A stretch of DNA of 64,000 nucleotides from Solirubrobacterales bacterium. Its GTDB lineage: Bacteria; Actinomycetota; Thermoleophilia; Solirubrobacterales; Solirubrobacteraceae. The notes beneath the pieces are model-generated. The model did no database searches, was not told the DNA's origin, and saw only the letters and a program-made list of their open reading frames with translations. Below are positions 10,175 through 19,699 of this stretch, one piece after another. Numbering within the stretch: position 1 is the stretch's first letter; each line of letters starts with the position of its first letter. A program made the position numbers and the translations under genes. The stretch is from the NCBI GenBank assembly GCA_019240655.1, contig JAFAXX010000036.1, positions 24,979 to 88,978 of the forward strand, in the 5' to 3' direction.

Positions 10175-10887
10175 GCGAGCGCAGGATGCTCGTGATCGGC
10201 GCTCACTCGGCCGACTTCGTGTGGCGGGCCGGCGGGGCGATCGCGGTCTGCTGCGCCGGCGGCGGCGTGGCCCGCGTGATCGCGCTCTCCTACGGCGAGC
10301 GCGGCGAGTCCGGCGAGCTGTGGAAACAGGAGGGGCAGACGGTCGAGAACGTCAAGCGGGTCCGCCGCGGCGAGGCCGAGCGGGCCGCGGCGGCGCTGGG
10401 CGCCTCGTTCGACAGCCTCGACCTCGGCGACTATCCGCTCGAGATCGACGCCGATGCGCTGATCCGGGTCTCCGAGGTGATCCGCGAGTTCGCGCCCGAC
10501 GTCCTGATCACCCACACCGACACCGACCCGTTCAACCCCGACCACCCGGTGGCCCACGCGGCGGTCGCCCGCGCGCGCTCGCTCGCCGCCGGTGCGGGCG
10601 TGCAGAGCGCGTTCAAGACCGTGACGCCGCCCGAGCTCTTCCTGTTCGAGCCGCACCAGCCCGAGCTCTGCAACTTCACCCCGACCACCTTCGTCGACAT
10701 CACCGCGGTGATCGACCAGAAGGTCGCCGCGATGAGCGAGATGAAGGCGCAGCAGTACCTCCAGACCTACTACCGGGAGCGCGCCGACCACCGCGGCAAC
10801 CACGCCCGCCGCTCCTCGGGCAACTCGGAGATCCGTCAGGCCGAGGCGTTCCAGCGGGCCACGCCGCAGGTGGTGAGCGCGCTATGA
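10171..10887 (+). CDS. PIG-L family hydrolase/hydratase (possible GalB-like 4-oxalomesaconate hydratase)
   Basis: LVIGAHSADFVWRAGG, THTDTDPFNPDHPVAHAAVARAR; GTGA overlap with upstream gene; adjacent to LigK-like aldolase. Confidence 0.7.
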   Translation: MSERRMLVIGAHSADFVWRAGGAIAVCCAGGGVARVIALSYGERGESGELWKQEGQTVENVKRVRRGEAERAAAALGASFDSLDLGDYPLEIDADALIRVSEVIREFAPDVLITHTDTDPFNPDHPVAHAAVARARSLAAGAGVQSAFKTVTPPELFLFEPHQPELCNFTPTTFVDITAVIDQKVAAMSEMKAQQYLQTYYRERADHRGNHARRSSGNSEIRQAEAFQRATPQVVSAL

Positions 10888-11513
10888 GTGATTTGTACGA
10901 GGAGCTGGCGCAGCTGGGCTCCGCGACGGTGTACGAGGCCGGTGGCCGGGGCGGCTACGTCGACGCCGACCTGGTGCAGGTGGTGCCGGGCTCCCGGGCG
11001 GCCGGTCCGGCGCGGACCGTGCTCTGCGGGCAGGACGACAACCTGATGGTGCACGCGGTGATGGCTGAGGTCGAGCCGGGCGAGGTGCTCGTCCTCGCCA
11101 TGCCCGAGCCGCGCGCGGTGGCGCTGGTGGGCGATCTGCTCGCCACGCAGGCCCGAGCGCACGGGGCGGCGGCGATGCTGATCGACGCGTCTGTGCGCGA
11201 TGTGGAGGAGCTGGCCGAGCTGGGGCTGCCGATCTGGGCCCGGTGGGTGCGCGTCCGGGGCGCCGCGAAGGACGTGCCGGGGTCGATCGGCGAGCCCGTG
11301 ACCGTCGGCGGGGCGGTGATCCGGTCCGGAGACGTCGTCGTGCTGGACGCGGACGGGGTCGCGATCATCGAGAGCGAGCGGGTGGAGGAGGTGCTGGCCG
11401 CCGCGCGCGAGCGGGCCGAGCGCGAGCGGGTCAAGCGCGCGAAGCTCGAGGCCGGCGCGCTCTCGTATGAGCTGGACGGCCTGCGGGAACGAGTGCAAGG
11501 AGCACGGACATGA
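10884..11513 (+). CDS. RraA-like / 4-carboxy-4-hydroxy-2-oxoadipate aldolase family (LigK-like)
   Basis: SATVYEAGGRGGYVDADL, GEVLVLAMPEP.AVALVGDLLATQARAHGAAAMLIDASVRDVEEL, GDVVVLDADGVAII. Confidence 0.8.
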   Translation: MSDLYEELAQLGSATVYEAGGRGGYVDADLVQVVPGSRAAGPARTVLCGQDDNLMVHAVMAEVEPGEVLVLAMPEPRAVALVGDLLATQARAHGAAAMLIDASVRDVEELAELGLPIWARWVRVRGAAKDVPGSIGEPVTVGGAVIRSGDVVVLDADGVAIIESERVEEVLAAARERAERERVKRAKLEAGALSYELDGLRERVQGART

Positions 11514-12523
11514 ACGGCGCGGCGCCCGATCTCGCGCACATCGCCCACTGCGAGCTGCTGACTCCATACCCGGACGACAGCCTGCGCTTCTTCGTGGAGC
11601 TGTTCGGGATGCAGATCGAGCACCAGGAGGGCCAGTCGGTGTTCCTGCGCGGCTGGGGCGAGTACCAGCCCTACGGCCTCAAGCTGACCGAGTCGAGGCT
11701 GCCCGGCCTCGGCCACTGTGCGATCCGGGCCTGGAGCCCCGAGGCGCTCGAGCGCCGGGTCGCGGCCATCGAGCCCACCGGTCTCGGCGACGGGTGGAGC
11801 GACGGCGACCACGGCCACGGCCCGGCGTACCGCTTCCGCGACCCCGACGGGCACCACTTCGAGCTGTTCTACGAGCAGGACCGCTACGTCCCGCCGGAGG
11901 AGCTTCGGCCCCGGCTGAAGAACGTGCCCCAGCGCCACGTCGACCGCGGCGCCTCGGTCAAGCGCTTCGACCACATCAACGTCCTCGCCTCCGACGTCAG
12001 GGCCAACCGGGCCTTCTGCACCGAGCAGCTCGGCTTTCGCCTCTACGAGCAGGTCGTGCTCGACAACGGCACCGAGGCCGGGGCATGGATGAGCCTCACG
12101 ATCGCGGCCCACGAGCTGGTCTACACCGCCGACCACGCCGGCGGTCAGGGGCGGCTTCACCACCTCGCGTGGTTCGTCGACACCCGGGAGGAGCTGCTGC
12201 GCGCGGCGGACTTCTTCCTCGACCACGACGTGCCGATCGAGGCGGCACCGTCCAAGCACGCGGTGGCCCAGGGCATGTTCCTCTACGTCTACGAGCCGGC
12301 CGGCAACCGGGTCGAGGTGACCACCGGCACGCACTTCATCTACGACCCCGCGTTCGAGCCGGTGGTGTGGACCGAGGCCGAGCGGGCGCGGGGCCAGGCG
12401 TGGGGAGTGGCGACGGTCGAGACCTTCCACACCTACGGCACCCCGGAGCTCGGCGACAAGCCGCCGGGGCCGCCGATCCCGCCGACCAGCCAGGTCCCGG
12501 AGCTGCCCGGCGCGCTGGCATGA
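11510..12523 (+). CDS. Extradiol ring-cleavage dioxygenase (catechol 2,3-dioxygenase-like, VOC superfamily)
   Basis: Two VOC domains; DPDGHHFELFYE, RLHHLAWFVDTREELLRAADFF, FLYVYEPAGNRVEVTTG; ATGA overlap. Confidence 0.85.
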   Translation: MNGAAPDLAHIAHCELLTPYPDDSLRFFVELFGMQIEHQEGQSVFLRGWGEYQPYGLKLTESRLPGLGHCAIRAWSPEALERRVAAIEPTGLGDGWSDGDHGHGPAYRFRDPDGHHFELFYEQDRYVPPEELRPRLKNVPQRHVDRGASVKRFDHINVLASDVRANRAFCTEQLGFRLYEQVVLDNGTEAGAWMSLTIAAHELVYTADHAGGQGRLHHLAWFVDTREELLRAADFFLDHDVPIEAAPSKHAVAQGMFLYVYEPAGNRVEVTTGTHFIYDPAFEPVVWTEAERARGQAWGVATVETFHTYGTPELGDKPPGPPIPPTSQVPELPGALA

Positions 12524-13143
12524 GTGCCGAGGCGAGCGCCGGCGAGGACCGGCTGCTGATCCGCGAGCTGGTCGAGAACTGGGTGGTGTGGCGCGACGCG
12601 GGCGACTGGGAGCGCTTTGCCACCGTGTGGCACGACGACGGCTACATGATGGCTACCTGGTTTCAGGGGCCGGCGCCCGACTTCATCCGCGTCAGCCGCG
12701 AGGGCTTCGAGCGGGGGGCGAGCACGATCCTGCACTTCCTCGGCGGGAGCTCGGTCGACGTGGCGGGTGAGCGCGCGGTGGCCCAGACCAAGATGACCAT
12801 CGCCCAGCGGGCCGAGGTTCAGGGCGTGCTCTGCGACGTCGTCTGCACGGGGCGCTTCTACGACTTCCTGGAGCGGCGGGCGGGCCGCTGGGGCCTCGTG
12901 CTGCGTCAGCCGATCTACGAGAAGGATCGCCTCGATCCGGTCGATCCGGGCGCCCGGCTCGGGCTCGACCACGAGCGGCTGGCCCGGTTTCCGGCCGGCT
13001 ATCGCCACCTGGCCTACCTGCAATCCTCGCTCGGGTTCGAGGTCAAGCCGGACATGCCCGGGCTGAGCGGACCGGAGGTGGAGGGGCTCTACCGGCGGGG
13101 GGCGCGGTGGCTGGCCGGCGAGCTCGGCGATCCGCGAGGGTGA
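12520..13143 (+). CDS. SnoaL/NTF2-like family protein
   Basis: LLIRELVENWVVWRDAGDWERFATVWHDDGYMMATW SnoaL-like N-terminus; ATGA overlap. Confidence 0.7.
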   Translation: MSAEASAGEDRLLIRELVENWVVWRDAGDWERFATVWHDDGYMMATWFQGPAPDFIRVSREGFERGASTILHFLGGSSVDVAGERAVAQTKMTIAQRAEVQGVLCDVVCTGRFYDFLERRAGRWGLVLRQPIYEKDRLDPVDPGARLGLDHERLARFPAGYRHLAYLQSSLGFEVKPDMPGLSGPEVEGLYRRGARWLAGELGDPRG

Positions 13144-13152
13144 GCCGGGCGG

Positions 13153-13210
13153 CCCCGCCGGGGTTGCGCCGGCCGCGGCCAGCGGGTTGCGCCAGCCCCG
13201 CCGGGGTTGC
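13153..13210. repeat. Direct repeat ccccgccggggttgc x2
   Basis: Identical 15-mers at 13153-13167 and 13196-13210; each includes CCCC-GCC-GGGG inverted repeat. Confidence 0.85.
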
Positions 13211-13279
13211 AGGACACGCCAGTTGGCCCGCCGGCGCGCTTCGGTGATTGACGGCGCGGGAAGCGGAAACGAGGCCGGG

Positions 13280-13434
13280 GTGGATGAGGTCCTCTGCGTC
13301 ATCGAGATCGCCAAGGGGTCGCGCAACAAGTACGAGTGGAGCCCCGAGCACGGGCGCACTTCTTCGTCGCCTACAAGGCCGCCGAGCGGGTGATCGCGCA
13401 GGCGCGCGAGCGCGCCGGCGGGTCGAGCGGCTGA
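13280..13434 (+). pseudogene. Remnant of inorganic pyrophosphatase (ppa): N-terminus and C-terminus with internal deletion and frameshift
   Basis: VDEVLCVIEIAKGSRNKYEWSPEHGR (PPase N-terminus) then, in another frame, AHFFVAYKAAERVIAQARERAGGSSG* (PPase C-terminal IAHFF.IYK...A.RVI.EARERA pattern). Confidence 0.75.
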
Positions 13435-13472
13435 AGTGGCCGAGCGCCGACCTGCCGCGCGTCCGGCCGAGG

Positions 13473-14507
13473 TCACTCGCCGCGAATGACCACCTTCATA
13501 ACTTCGCTCGGGTTCTCCATCGCGTAGCGGAGCGCGTCCGGCGCCTCGCCGAGCGCGAACTGGTGGCTGACCATCCGCGCGAGGAGGGCGCCGTTGCGCT
13601 CGACGACGCCGACCGCTTCACCGAACTCATCCGGACCGCAGCAGCTCACCCCGAGGATGTCGATCTCCTTCTCGGTCAGGAGCCCGACTCGCAGTGGCAC
13701 CTCCTGGTTGGACATGCCTACCTGTACGGCGCGCCCGGCCGAGGCGACCATCTCGAGCATCGCGGCGACCGGCGCGGCGAGGCCGGTCGCGTCGACGGCG
13801 ACCGGCGGCCCGCCCGCGCCGGCCCAGCGGCGGGCATGCGCGACCACCTCGTCGTGGCCGCTCCACTGCAGCGTCTCGGCACCGATCTCGCGCGCCAGCG
13901 CCAGCCGGCTCTCCTGCAGGTCGACGACCAGCGCCTCGGCGCCGCGCTCGCGCGCCACCAGGGCGACGGCCTGCCCGATCGGCCCGGCGCCCAACACCGC
14001 GACCTTCTCGCCGGCGGCGATCCGGCCCCGGTTGACCGCCCGCACGGCGATCGACACCGGCTCGGCCAGAGACGCGACTGCGGGGTCCTCGGCGGTGATC
14101 GGGAACACCTGGTCCTGACCGATGGCCAGGCGCTCCTGAAGGCCGCCGTCGAGGTGGACGCCGATCAGCTTGAAGTTCTCGCAGGTGTTCGGCCGCCCGA
14201 CGCGGCAGGGATAGCACTCGCCGCAGGCGTGCAGCGGATAGAGCGCCACGCGGCGCCCGGGCCGTAGCTCCTCGCGACAGCCGGCGCCCACCGCCACGAT
14301 GGTGGCGGCGACCTCGTGGCCTTGGATGCGCGGGAACTCCGAGCCGCCGGCCTCGTCGGAGAGCTCCCCGGCGAACAGGTGAAAGTCCGATCCGCACAGG
14401 CCGGTCGCCTCCGGGGCGACGATCACCTCGCGCGGCCCGGGACTCTCCGGCTCCGGGCGCTCGAGCATCGCCATCGCCCGGACTCCCTCGGTCACCACCG
14501 CGCGCAT
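13473..14507 (-). CDS. Zinc-binding medium-chain alcohol/polyol dehydrogenase
   Basis: GLCGSDFHLFAGE, GHEVAATIVAVG, CGECYPCRVGRPNTCENFKLIGVHLDGG, VLGAGPIGQAVALVA. Confidence 0.88.
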   Translation of the reverse strand: MRAVVTEGVRAMAMLERPEPESPGPREVIVAPEATGLCGSDFHLFAGELSDEAGGSEFPRIQGHEVAATIVAVGAGCREELRPGRRVALYPLHACGECYPCRVGRPNTCENFKLIGVHLDGGLQERLAIGQDQVFPITAEDPAVASLAEPVSIAVRAVNRGRIAAGEKVAVLGAGPIGQAVALVARERGAEALVVDLQESRLALAREIGAETLQWSGHDEVVAHARRWAGAGGPPVAVDATGLAAPVAAMLEMVASAGRAVQVGMSNQEVPLRVGLLTEKEIDILGVSCCGPDEFGEAVGVVERNGALLARMVSHQFALGEAPDALRYAMENPSEVMKVVIRGE

Positions 14508-14508
14508 G

Positions 14509-15663
14509 TCAGCCCCAGACCTCTTCGGCGGTCTCGACGACGAGCCGCAGCTTGGCCACCTGCTGTTCATAGGTGAGCGCGTTGCCGTCGACGGTCGAGG
14601 AGAATCCGCATTGCGGAGAAAGGCACAGCTGCTCGATCGGGACGTACCTGGCGGCTCGCTCGATCCGGCGCTTGAGCTCTTCCTTCGACTCGAGCTCGCC
14701 GCGCTTGCTGGTGACGAGCCCGAGGACCACGAGCTTTCCGGGCGGCACGAAGCGCAGCGGCTCGAACCCGCCCGAGCGTGCGTCGTCGTACTCGAGGAAG
14801 AAGCCGTCCACGTCCAGCTCTCCGAACAGCGCCTCGGCCACGAAGTCATAGCCGCCCTCGGCCACCCACGAGGAGCGGAAGTTTCCCCGGCACATGTGGG
14901 TGGTCACGACCAGCCCGTCGGGCCGCCGTGCGAGCACCGCGTTGAGATTGCGGATGTACTTCTCGTGCAGATGCTCCGAGTCCTCGCCCTTGCCCGCCAT
15001 CTCCTCGCGTTGGCGGGGGTCGTTGAGATAGGCCAGGCTGATGTCGTCGACCTGCAGATAGCGGCACCCGAGCTCGAACATCGCCTGCAGCTCCTCGGCG
15101 TAGGCGTCGGTCAACTCGGACCAGAACTGCTCGGGGTCCGGGTACACGTCCGCACTGATCATCGCGCGGCCGCCGCGGTAATGGACCATGCTCGGCGAGG
15201 GGATGGTGAGCTTCGGCGTCATTCCGGCCGGTGTCACGGCCTTGAGATACTCGAAGTCCTGAGCGAAGATCGTCTGCTTCAGGTGCACGGGGCCGGCCAC
15301 GTGAACCGCCGCCGGGGTGAACTCGACCACGCCGTCCGGATTGCGGAACTGCACCTGCATGTCTCCGGGCGCCCGCTCGATGCCGCCGAGCGCCAGCACG
15401 AAGTCCATGTGCCAGGAGGAGCGGCGAAACTCGCCGTCGGTGGCCGACTGGAGCCCGACCTCGTGCTGCATCGCGACCGCTGAGCGGATCGCCTCGTCCT
15501 CGACGGCGCGCAGCTCCTCGGGCTCGAGTCGTCCGGCGGCACGCTCGGCGCGGGCGCGGAGCAGCTCGGGCGGGCGCAGCAGGCTGCCGACGTGGTCGGC
15601 CCGGAACGGCGGGGTCGTCCGCCGGCCGGAGGCGTGGATCGCGGTGCTCTGCGGCTCGGGCAT
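14509..15663 (-). CDS. Cobalamin-independent methionine synthase family protein (MetE C-terminal domain only)
   Basis: RADHVGSLLRPPELL, ATDGEFRR, YLQVDDISLAYL, VVTTHMCRGNFRSSW, LCLSPQCGFSSTVDGNALTYEQQVAKLRLVVETAEEVWG. Confidence 0.85.
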   Translation of the reverse strand: MPEPQSTAIHASGRRTTPPFRADHVGSLLRPPELLRARAERAAGRLEPEELRAVEDEAIRSAVAMQHEVGLQSATDGEFRRSSWHMDFVLALGGIERAPGDMQVQFRNPDGVVEFTPAAVHVAGPVHLKQTIFAQDFEYLKAVTPAGMTPKLTIPSPSMVHYRGGRAMISADVYPDPEQFWSELTDAYAEELQAMFELGCRYLQVDDISLAYLNDPRQREEMAGKGEDSEHLHEKYIRNLNAVLARRPDGLVVTTHMCRGNFRSSWVAEGGYDFVAEALFGELDVDGFFLEYDDARSGGFEPLRFVPPGKLVVLGLVTSKRGELESKEELKRRIERAARYVPIEQLCLSPQCGFSSTVDGNALTYEQQVAKLRLVVETAEEVWG

Positions 15664-15672
15664 GTCTGCTCC

Positions 15673-15728
15673 TACTCGGGTTGCGGGCCGCGCACGACCT
15701 TACTCGGGTTGCGGGCGACGCACATTCA
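15673..15728. repeat. 28-bp imperfect tandem duplication covering the 3' end and stop of the VOC gene
   Basis: tactcgggttgcgggc identical at 15673-15688 and 15701-15716, extending imperfectly (cgcgcac / gacgcac). Confidence 0.85.
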
Positions 15729-16128
15729 GCTCGATCCGCACGCCGTTCGGGTCCTCGATGAAGAGCTGGCGCGGGCCGCCGTCGGGCACCTCGTTGCGGA
15801 CGGCCGCCACCCCCGCCCGCTCGAGGCGGTCGAGCAGCTGCTCGTAGCCGGTGGCGGCAAACGCCACGTGATCGACTCCACCCCGCCCGGTCATCGACGC
15901 ATCGACGTCGAGCCCGAGCCCGGCGGCGTGGCGGCGGTAGGGCTCCCGCTCGGCAATGTGCAGACACGCGGTGTCACCGGCGTACAGCCAGTAACCGGGA
16001 AACGCCAGCGGCGGCCGCTCGCCGACGCGCAGCCCGATCAGGCCGGCGTAGAACTCCCGCGTGCGCTCGAGGTCGTCGGTCAGCACGAGCACGTGCTCCA
16101 TTGCCGTGACGTTCGTCTCTGACTCCAC
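15700..16128 (-). CDS. VOC (glyoxalase/bleomycin resistance) family protein
   Basis: MEHVLVLTDDLERTREFYAGLIGLRVGERPPL...DHVAFAATGYEQLLDRLERAGV...QLFIEDPNGVRIELNVR. Confidence 0.85.
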   Translation of the reverse strand: MESETNVTAMEHVLVLTDDLERTREFYAGLIGLRVGERPPLAFPGYWLYAGDTACLHIAEREPYRRHAAGLGLDVDASMTGRGGVDHVAFAATGYEQLLDRLERAGVAAVRNEVPDGGPRQLFIEDPNGVRIELNVRRPQPE

Positions 16129-16148
16129 GGGCGCCCGCCGCCGCCCGC

Positions 16149-16933
<785 letters not shown>

Positions 16934-16937
<4 letters not shown>

Positions 16938-17650
16938 GCGACCTCCTCGGTGCCGAGGTATGCGCGGATCACGCGCTCGTCCCGAAGCACCTCGGCGGTC
17001 GGCCCCGAGGCCAGCAGCCGGCCGAAATCGAGCACCGCTGTCATCTCGCAGACCGCCGAGACGAGGCTCATGTCGTGGTCGACGAGGATCACCTGAGCGC
17101 CCATATGTTCGGGAATGCCGCGGATCACCTCGCGCAGGTGCCCGGTCTCCTCGTCGGGGAGACCGGCGGCGGGCTCGTCGAGCAGGACGAGCCGGGGACG
17201 ACCGACCACGGCGCGCGCGACCTCGACGAGGCGGCGCTGGCCGGCGCCGAGCGTGCGCACCTTGGCGTACGGGTCGCCTTCCAGCTTGACGAACTCGATC
17301 GCTCCGAGGACGTCCTCGCGGCGGGAGCCGCCCTTCATCTTCGAGTGCTCATGGATCATCGCGACGTTCTCGTAGATCGAGAGCTCCTCGATCGCCTGCT
17401 CGGTCTGGAACGTCCGCCGCACGCCCCAGCGCGCGCGGCGGAAGTGCACCATCTTCAGCAGGTCCTCGCCGAAGGCGGTGATGGTTCCCGCGACCGGACG
17501 GACAAAGCCGCTCAGCACGTTGAAGAAGGTGGTCTTTCCCGCGCCGTTGGGACCGATCAGCCCGCAGATGCCCTGCTCGAAGCGGACGCTCATGCCGTCG
17601 AGAGGGGTGACGCCGCCAAAGCGCACGGTGACGTCCGAGACGTCGATCAT
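16934..17650 (-). CDS. Branched-chain amino acid-type ABC transporter ATP-binding protein (LivG-like)
   Basis: GLIGPNGAGKTTFFNVLSGF, LGAGQRRLVEVARAVVGRPRLVLLDEPAAGLPDEE. Confidence 0.9.
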
Positions 17651-18723
17651 CCCGCTTCCCCGCGGGCCGGCGGCCTTCGCTTCACCAGGCCCCGAAGCCG
17701 CCGGCCGAGGCGCGCCATGTCCTTGGGGAACTGGTCGACGATGCCCGCCGGAGCGGTGGTCAGCGCCTGGAGCACGCCGATGCCGAAGAGGATCGTCAAC
17801 CAGTCGGACGACACGCCCCAGTTGTTGAGCAGCGCGGGCAGGAACTTGTACAGCAGGCCGGCGATGATTGCTCCCCACATGCTGTACGCCCCGCCCATCA
17901 GCACCACGGCGAGCAGAATGATCGAGTCCTGGGTCACGAAGTCGATCGAGTACAGGTACCGCTGGCCGCCGGCGAGCAGGCCGCCGGCCACGCCGGTGAT
18001 GAACGCGGCCAGGGCGAGCGCCCACAGCTTGTAGAGCGTGGTGTTGATCCCGGCGGCCAGCGCCGCCGACTCGCTCTGGCGAATCGACGCCCAGGCGCGC
18101 CCCGGCCGGCCCCGCACGTGCGCCAGCACGAGGAAGAACATCAGGATGCTGACGACCACCGTGTAGCGGAAGAACGCCTGGTCGGTGGCGGCGATGCTCG
18201 GCCGGCGAATCGGCGGCACGTGGACGTTGCCGCCGTTGTAGCCGAGGAACCCGTGCCCGCCGTTGGGGAAGTTGGTCGTGCTCAGCACCACGGTGATCGC
18301 GCCGGCCAGCATCAGGGTGATCAGCGCGAGGTACAGGCCGCGCATGCGGAGCGCCGGCAGCCCGACCAGCGTGCCCAAGACCATGGTGACCAGGCCGGAG
18401 GCCAGAAGCACGATCGGGAACGACAGCGAGGTGGCGAACAGCAGCCGCGCGCTGACCCAGGCGCCGATGGCCAGGACGGCGGCCTGGCCGAGCGAGACCA
18501 GGCCGACACGGCCGACCAGGATCCCCAACCCGAGCGCGACCACCGTGTACACCGCGACCTGGATCATCGCGTCCACGTAGTAGAGGCTGAGCATCGACGG
18601 CAGCGCCAGGAGCACGAACAGCAGCAGCAGGACGATCACGGCGAGCCGAATCAGTGTTCGCGGCTCCCGGGTCTGGCTGAGCCACGCCGGTCGCGCGTTC
18701 GTGCGGACGCCCGCCGAGGTCAT
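17647..18723 (-). CDS. Branched-chain amino acid-type ABC transporter permease (LivM-like)
   Basis: Multi-TM; LGLGILVGRVGLVSLGQAAVLAIGAW, TLALLTLMLAGAI, GGLLAGGQRYLYSIDFVTQDSIILLAVVLMGG. Confidence 0.88.
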   Translation of the reverse strand: MTSAGVRTNARPAWLSQTREPRTLIRLAVIVLLLLFVLLALPSMLSLYYVDAMIQVAVYTVVALGLGILVGRVGLVSLGQAAVLAIGAWVSARLLFATSLSFPIVLLASGLVTMVLGTLVGLPALRMRGLYLALITLMLAGAITVVLSTTNFPNGGHGFLGYNGGNVHVPPIRRPSIAATDQAFFRYTVVVSILMFFLVLAHVRGRPGRAWASIRQSESAALAAGINTTLYKLWALALAAFITGVAGGLLAGGQRYLYSIDFVTQDSIILLAVVLMGGAYSMWGAIIAGLLYKFLPALLNNWGVSSDWLTILFGIGVLQALTTAPAGIVDQFPKDMARLGRRLRGLVKRRPPARGEAG

Positions 18724-18763
18724 CAGATGCCCTGCCTCGCCGAGCTCATCAGATCCCCTGCCG
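18712..18763. repeat. 26-bp tandem duplication spanning the LivH-stop/LivM-start junction
   Basis: cgccgaggtcatcagatgccctgcct / cgccgagctcatcagatcccctgccg, 23/26 identical. Confidence 0.88.
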
Positions 18764-19645
18764 CCCGACCGCGATCTCGCGCTTTCGCGAGAGCAGCAGC
18801 AGCGCCGCCACCGCCAGCACGAACGGAGTCATGTCACGGTAGTTGGTGAGCGACTGGATCGGCGTGATCATCGCGTTGACCACGCCGATCACGACCGCGG
18901 CGAAGAACGTCACCGTGATCGAGCGCAGGCGCGCGATCAGCGTCGCGGCCAGCGCGGAGATGACCAGGAAGGTGAGCGTGGTGGCGTCGAGCGCGACGAG
19001 GTCGGCCAGCAGCAGCCCGGCCACCCCCGAGAGGATTCCGCAGCCGAACCACGCCGTCGCCTCGACGCGCCGGACGGGAACGCCGAGCGTCGCGGTGATC
19101 TCCCGGTCGTTGGCCATCGCCCGCATCGCCGTGCCGAGCTTGGTATAGCGCAGGAAGGCGCCGGTGATCAGCGTGAGCACGAGGCCGAAGACGAGCGCGA
19201 TCACGTTGGTGAGCGAGACCTGAACCGAGCCGATCATGAACGTATTGCTGTCGGTCGGCAGCTGAATCGAGCGCGACGCCCCCCCGCTCGAGGTCCACAG
19301 CAGGTCCATGATCCCGAGCAGCACGAGTGTAAGCCCGAGCGTGGCCACCGCCTTGACGAGCGGCTCGCGACCGGCCAGGGCGGGGCCGAACACCATCCCG
19401 TAGGCGAGGGTGATCACGCCGGCGAACACGATGCAGACGAGGAAGGCCAGCCACTCGTTCGTCCCGCTCTTGTTGATCAGCTGCCACGCGATCAGGGCAC
19501 CCATGGCGCCGACGGCGCCGAAGGCCAGGTTCAGCACGCCGGTGGCGCGAAACAGCACCACCATTCCCACTCCGGAGAGCGCGTAGACCCCTCCGAGCGA
19601 GAGTCCGGTCACGAGGAACGGCTGAAAGTCAGACCAACTGGGCAT
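18749..19645 (-). CDS. Branched-chain amino acid-type ABC transporter permease (LivH-like)
   Basis: GLSLGGVYALSGVGMVVLFRATGVLNLAFGAVGAMGALIAW. Confidence 0.9.
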   Translation of the reverse strand: MPSWSDFQPFLVTGLSLGGVYALSGVGMVVLFRATGVLNLAFGAVGAMGALIAWQLINKSGTNEWLAFLVCIVFAGVITLAYGMVFGPALAGREPLVKAVATLGLTLVLLGIMDLLWTSSGGASRSIQLPTDSNTFMIGSVQVSLTNVIALVFGLVLTLITGAFLRYTKLGTAMRAMANDREITATLGVPVRRVEATAWFGCGILSGVAGLLLADLVALDATTLTFLVISALAATLIARLRSITVTFFAAVVIGVVNAMITPIQSLTNYRDMTPFVLAVAALLLLSRKREIAVGRQGI

Positions 19646-19699
19646 CTGCGTGGGTGTCCTGATTCGCGCGTTTGGCTGGTGGCTATCCGTCTCCGCTGG

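Noticed and set aside
14509-15663. Full-length metE methionine synthase
   Set aside because: Only the catalytic C-terminal-type domain is present (384 aa); called as MetE-family protein without a gene symbol.
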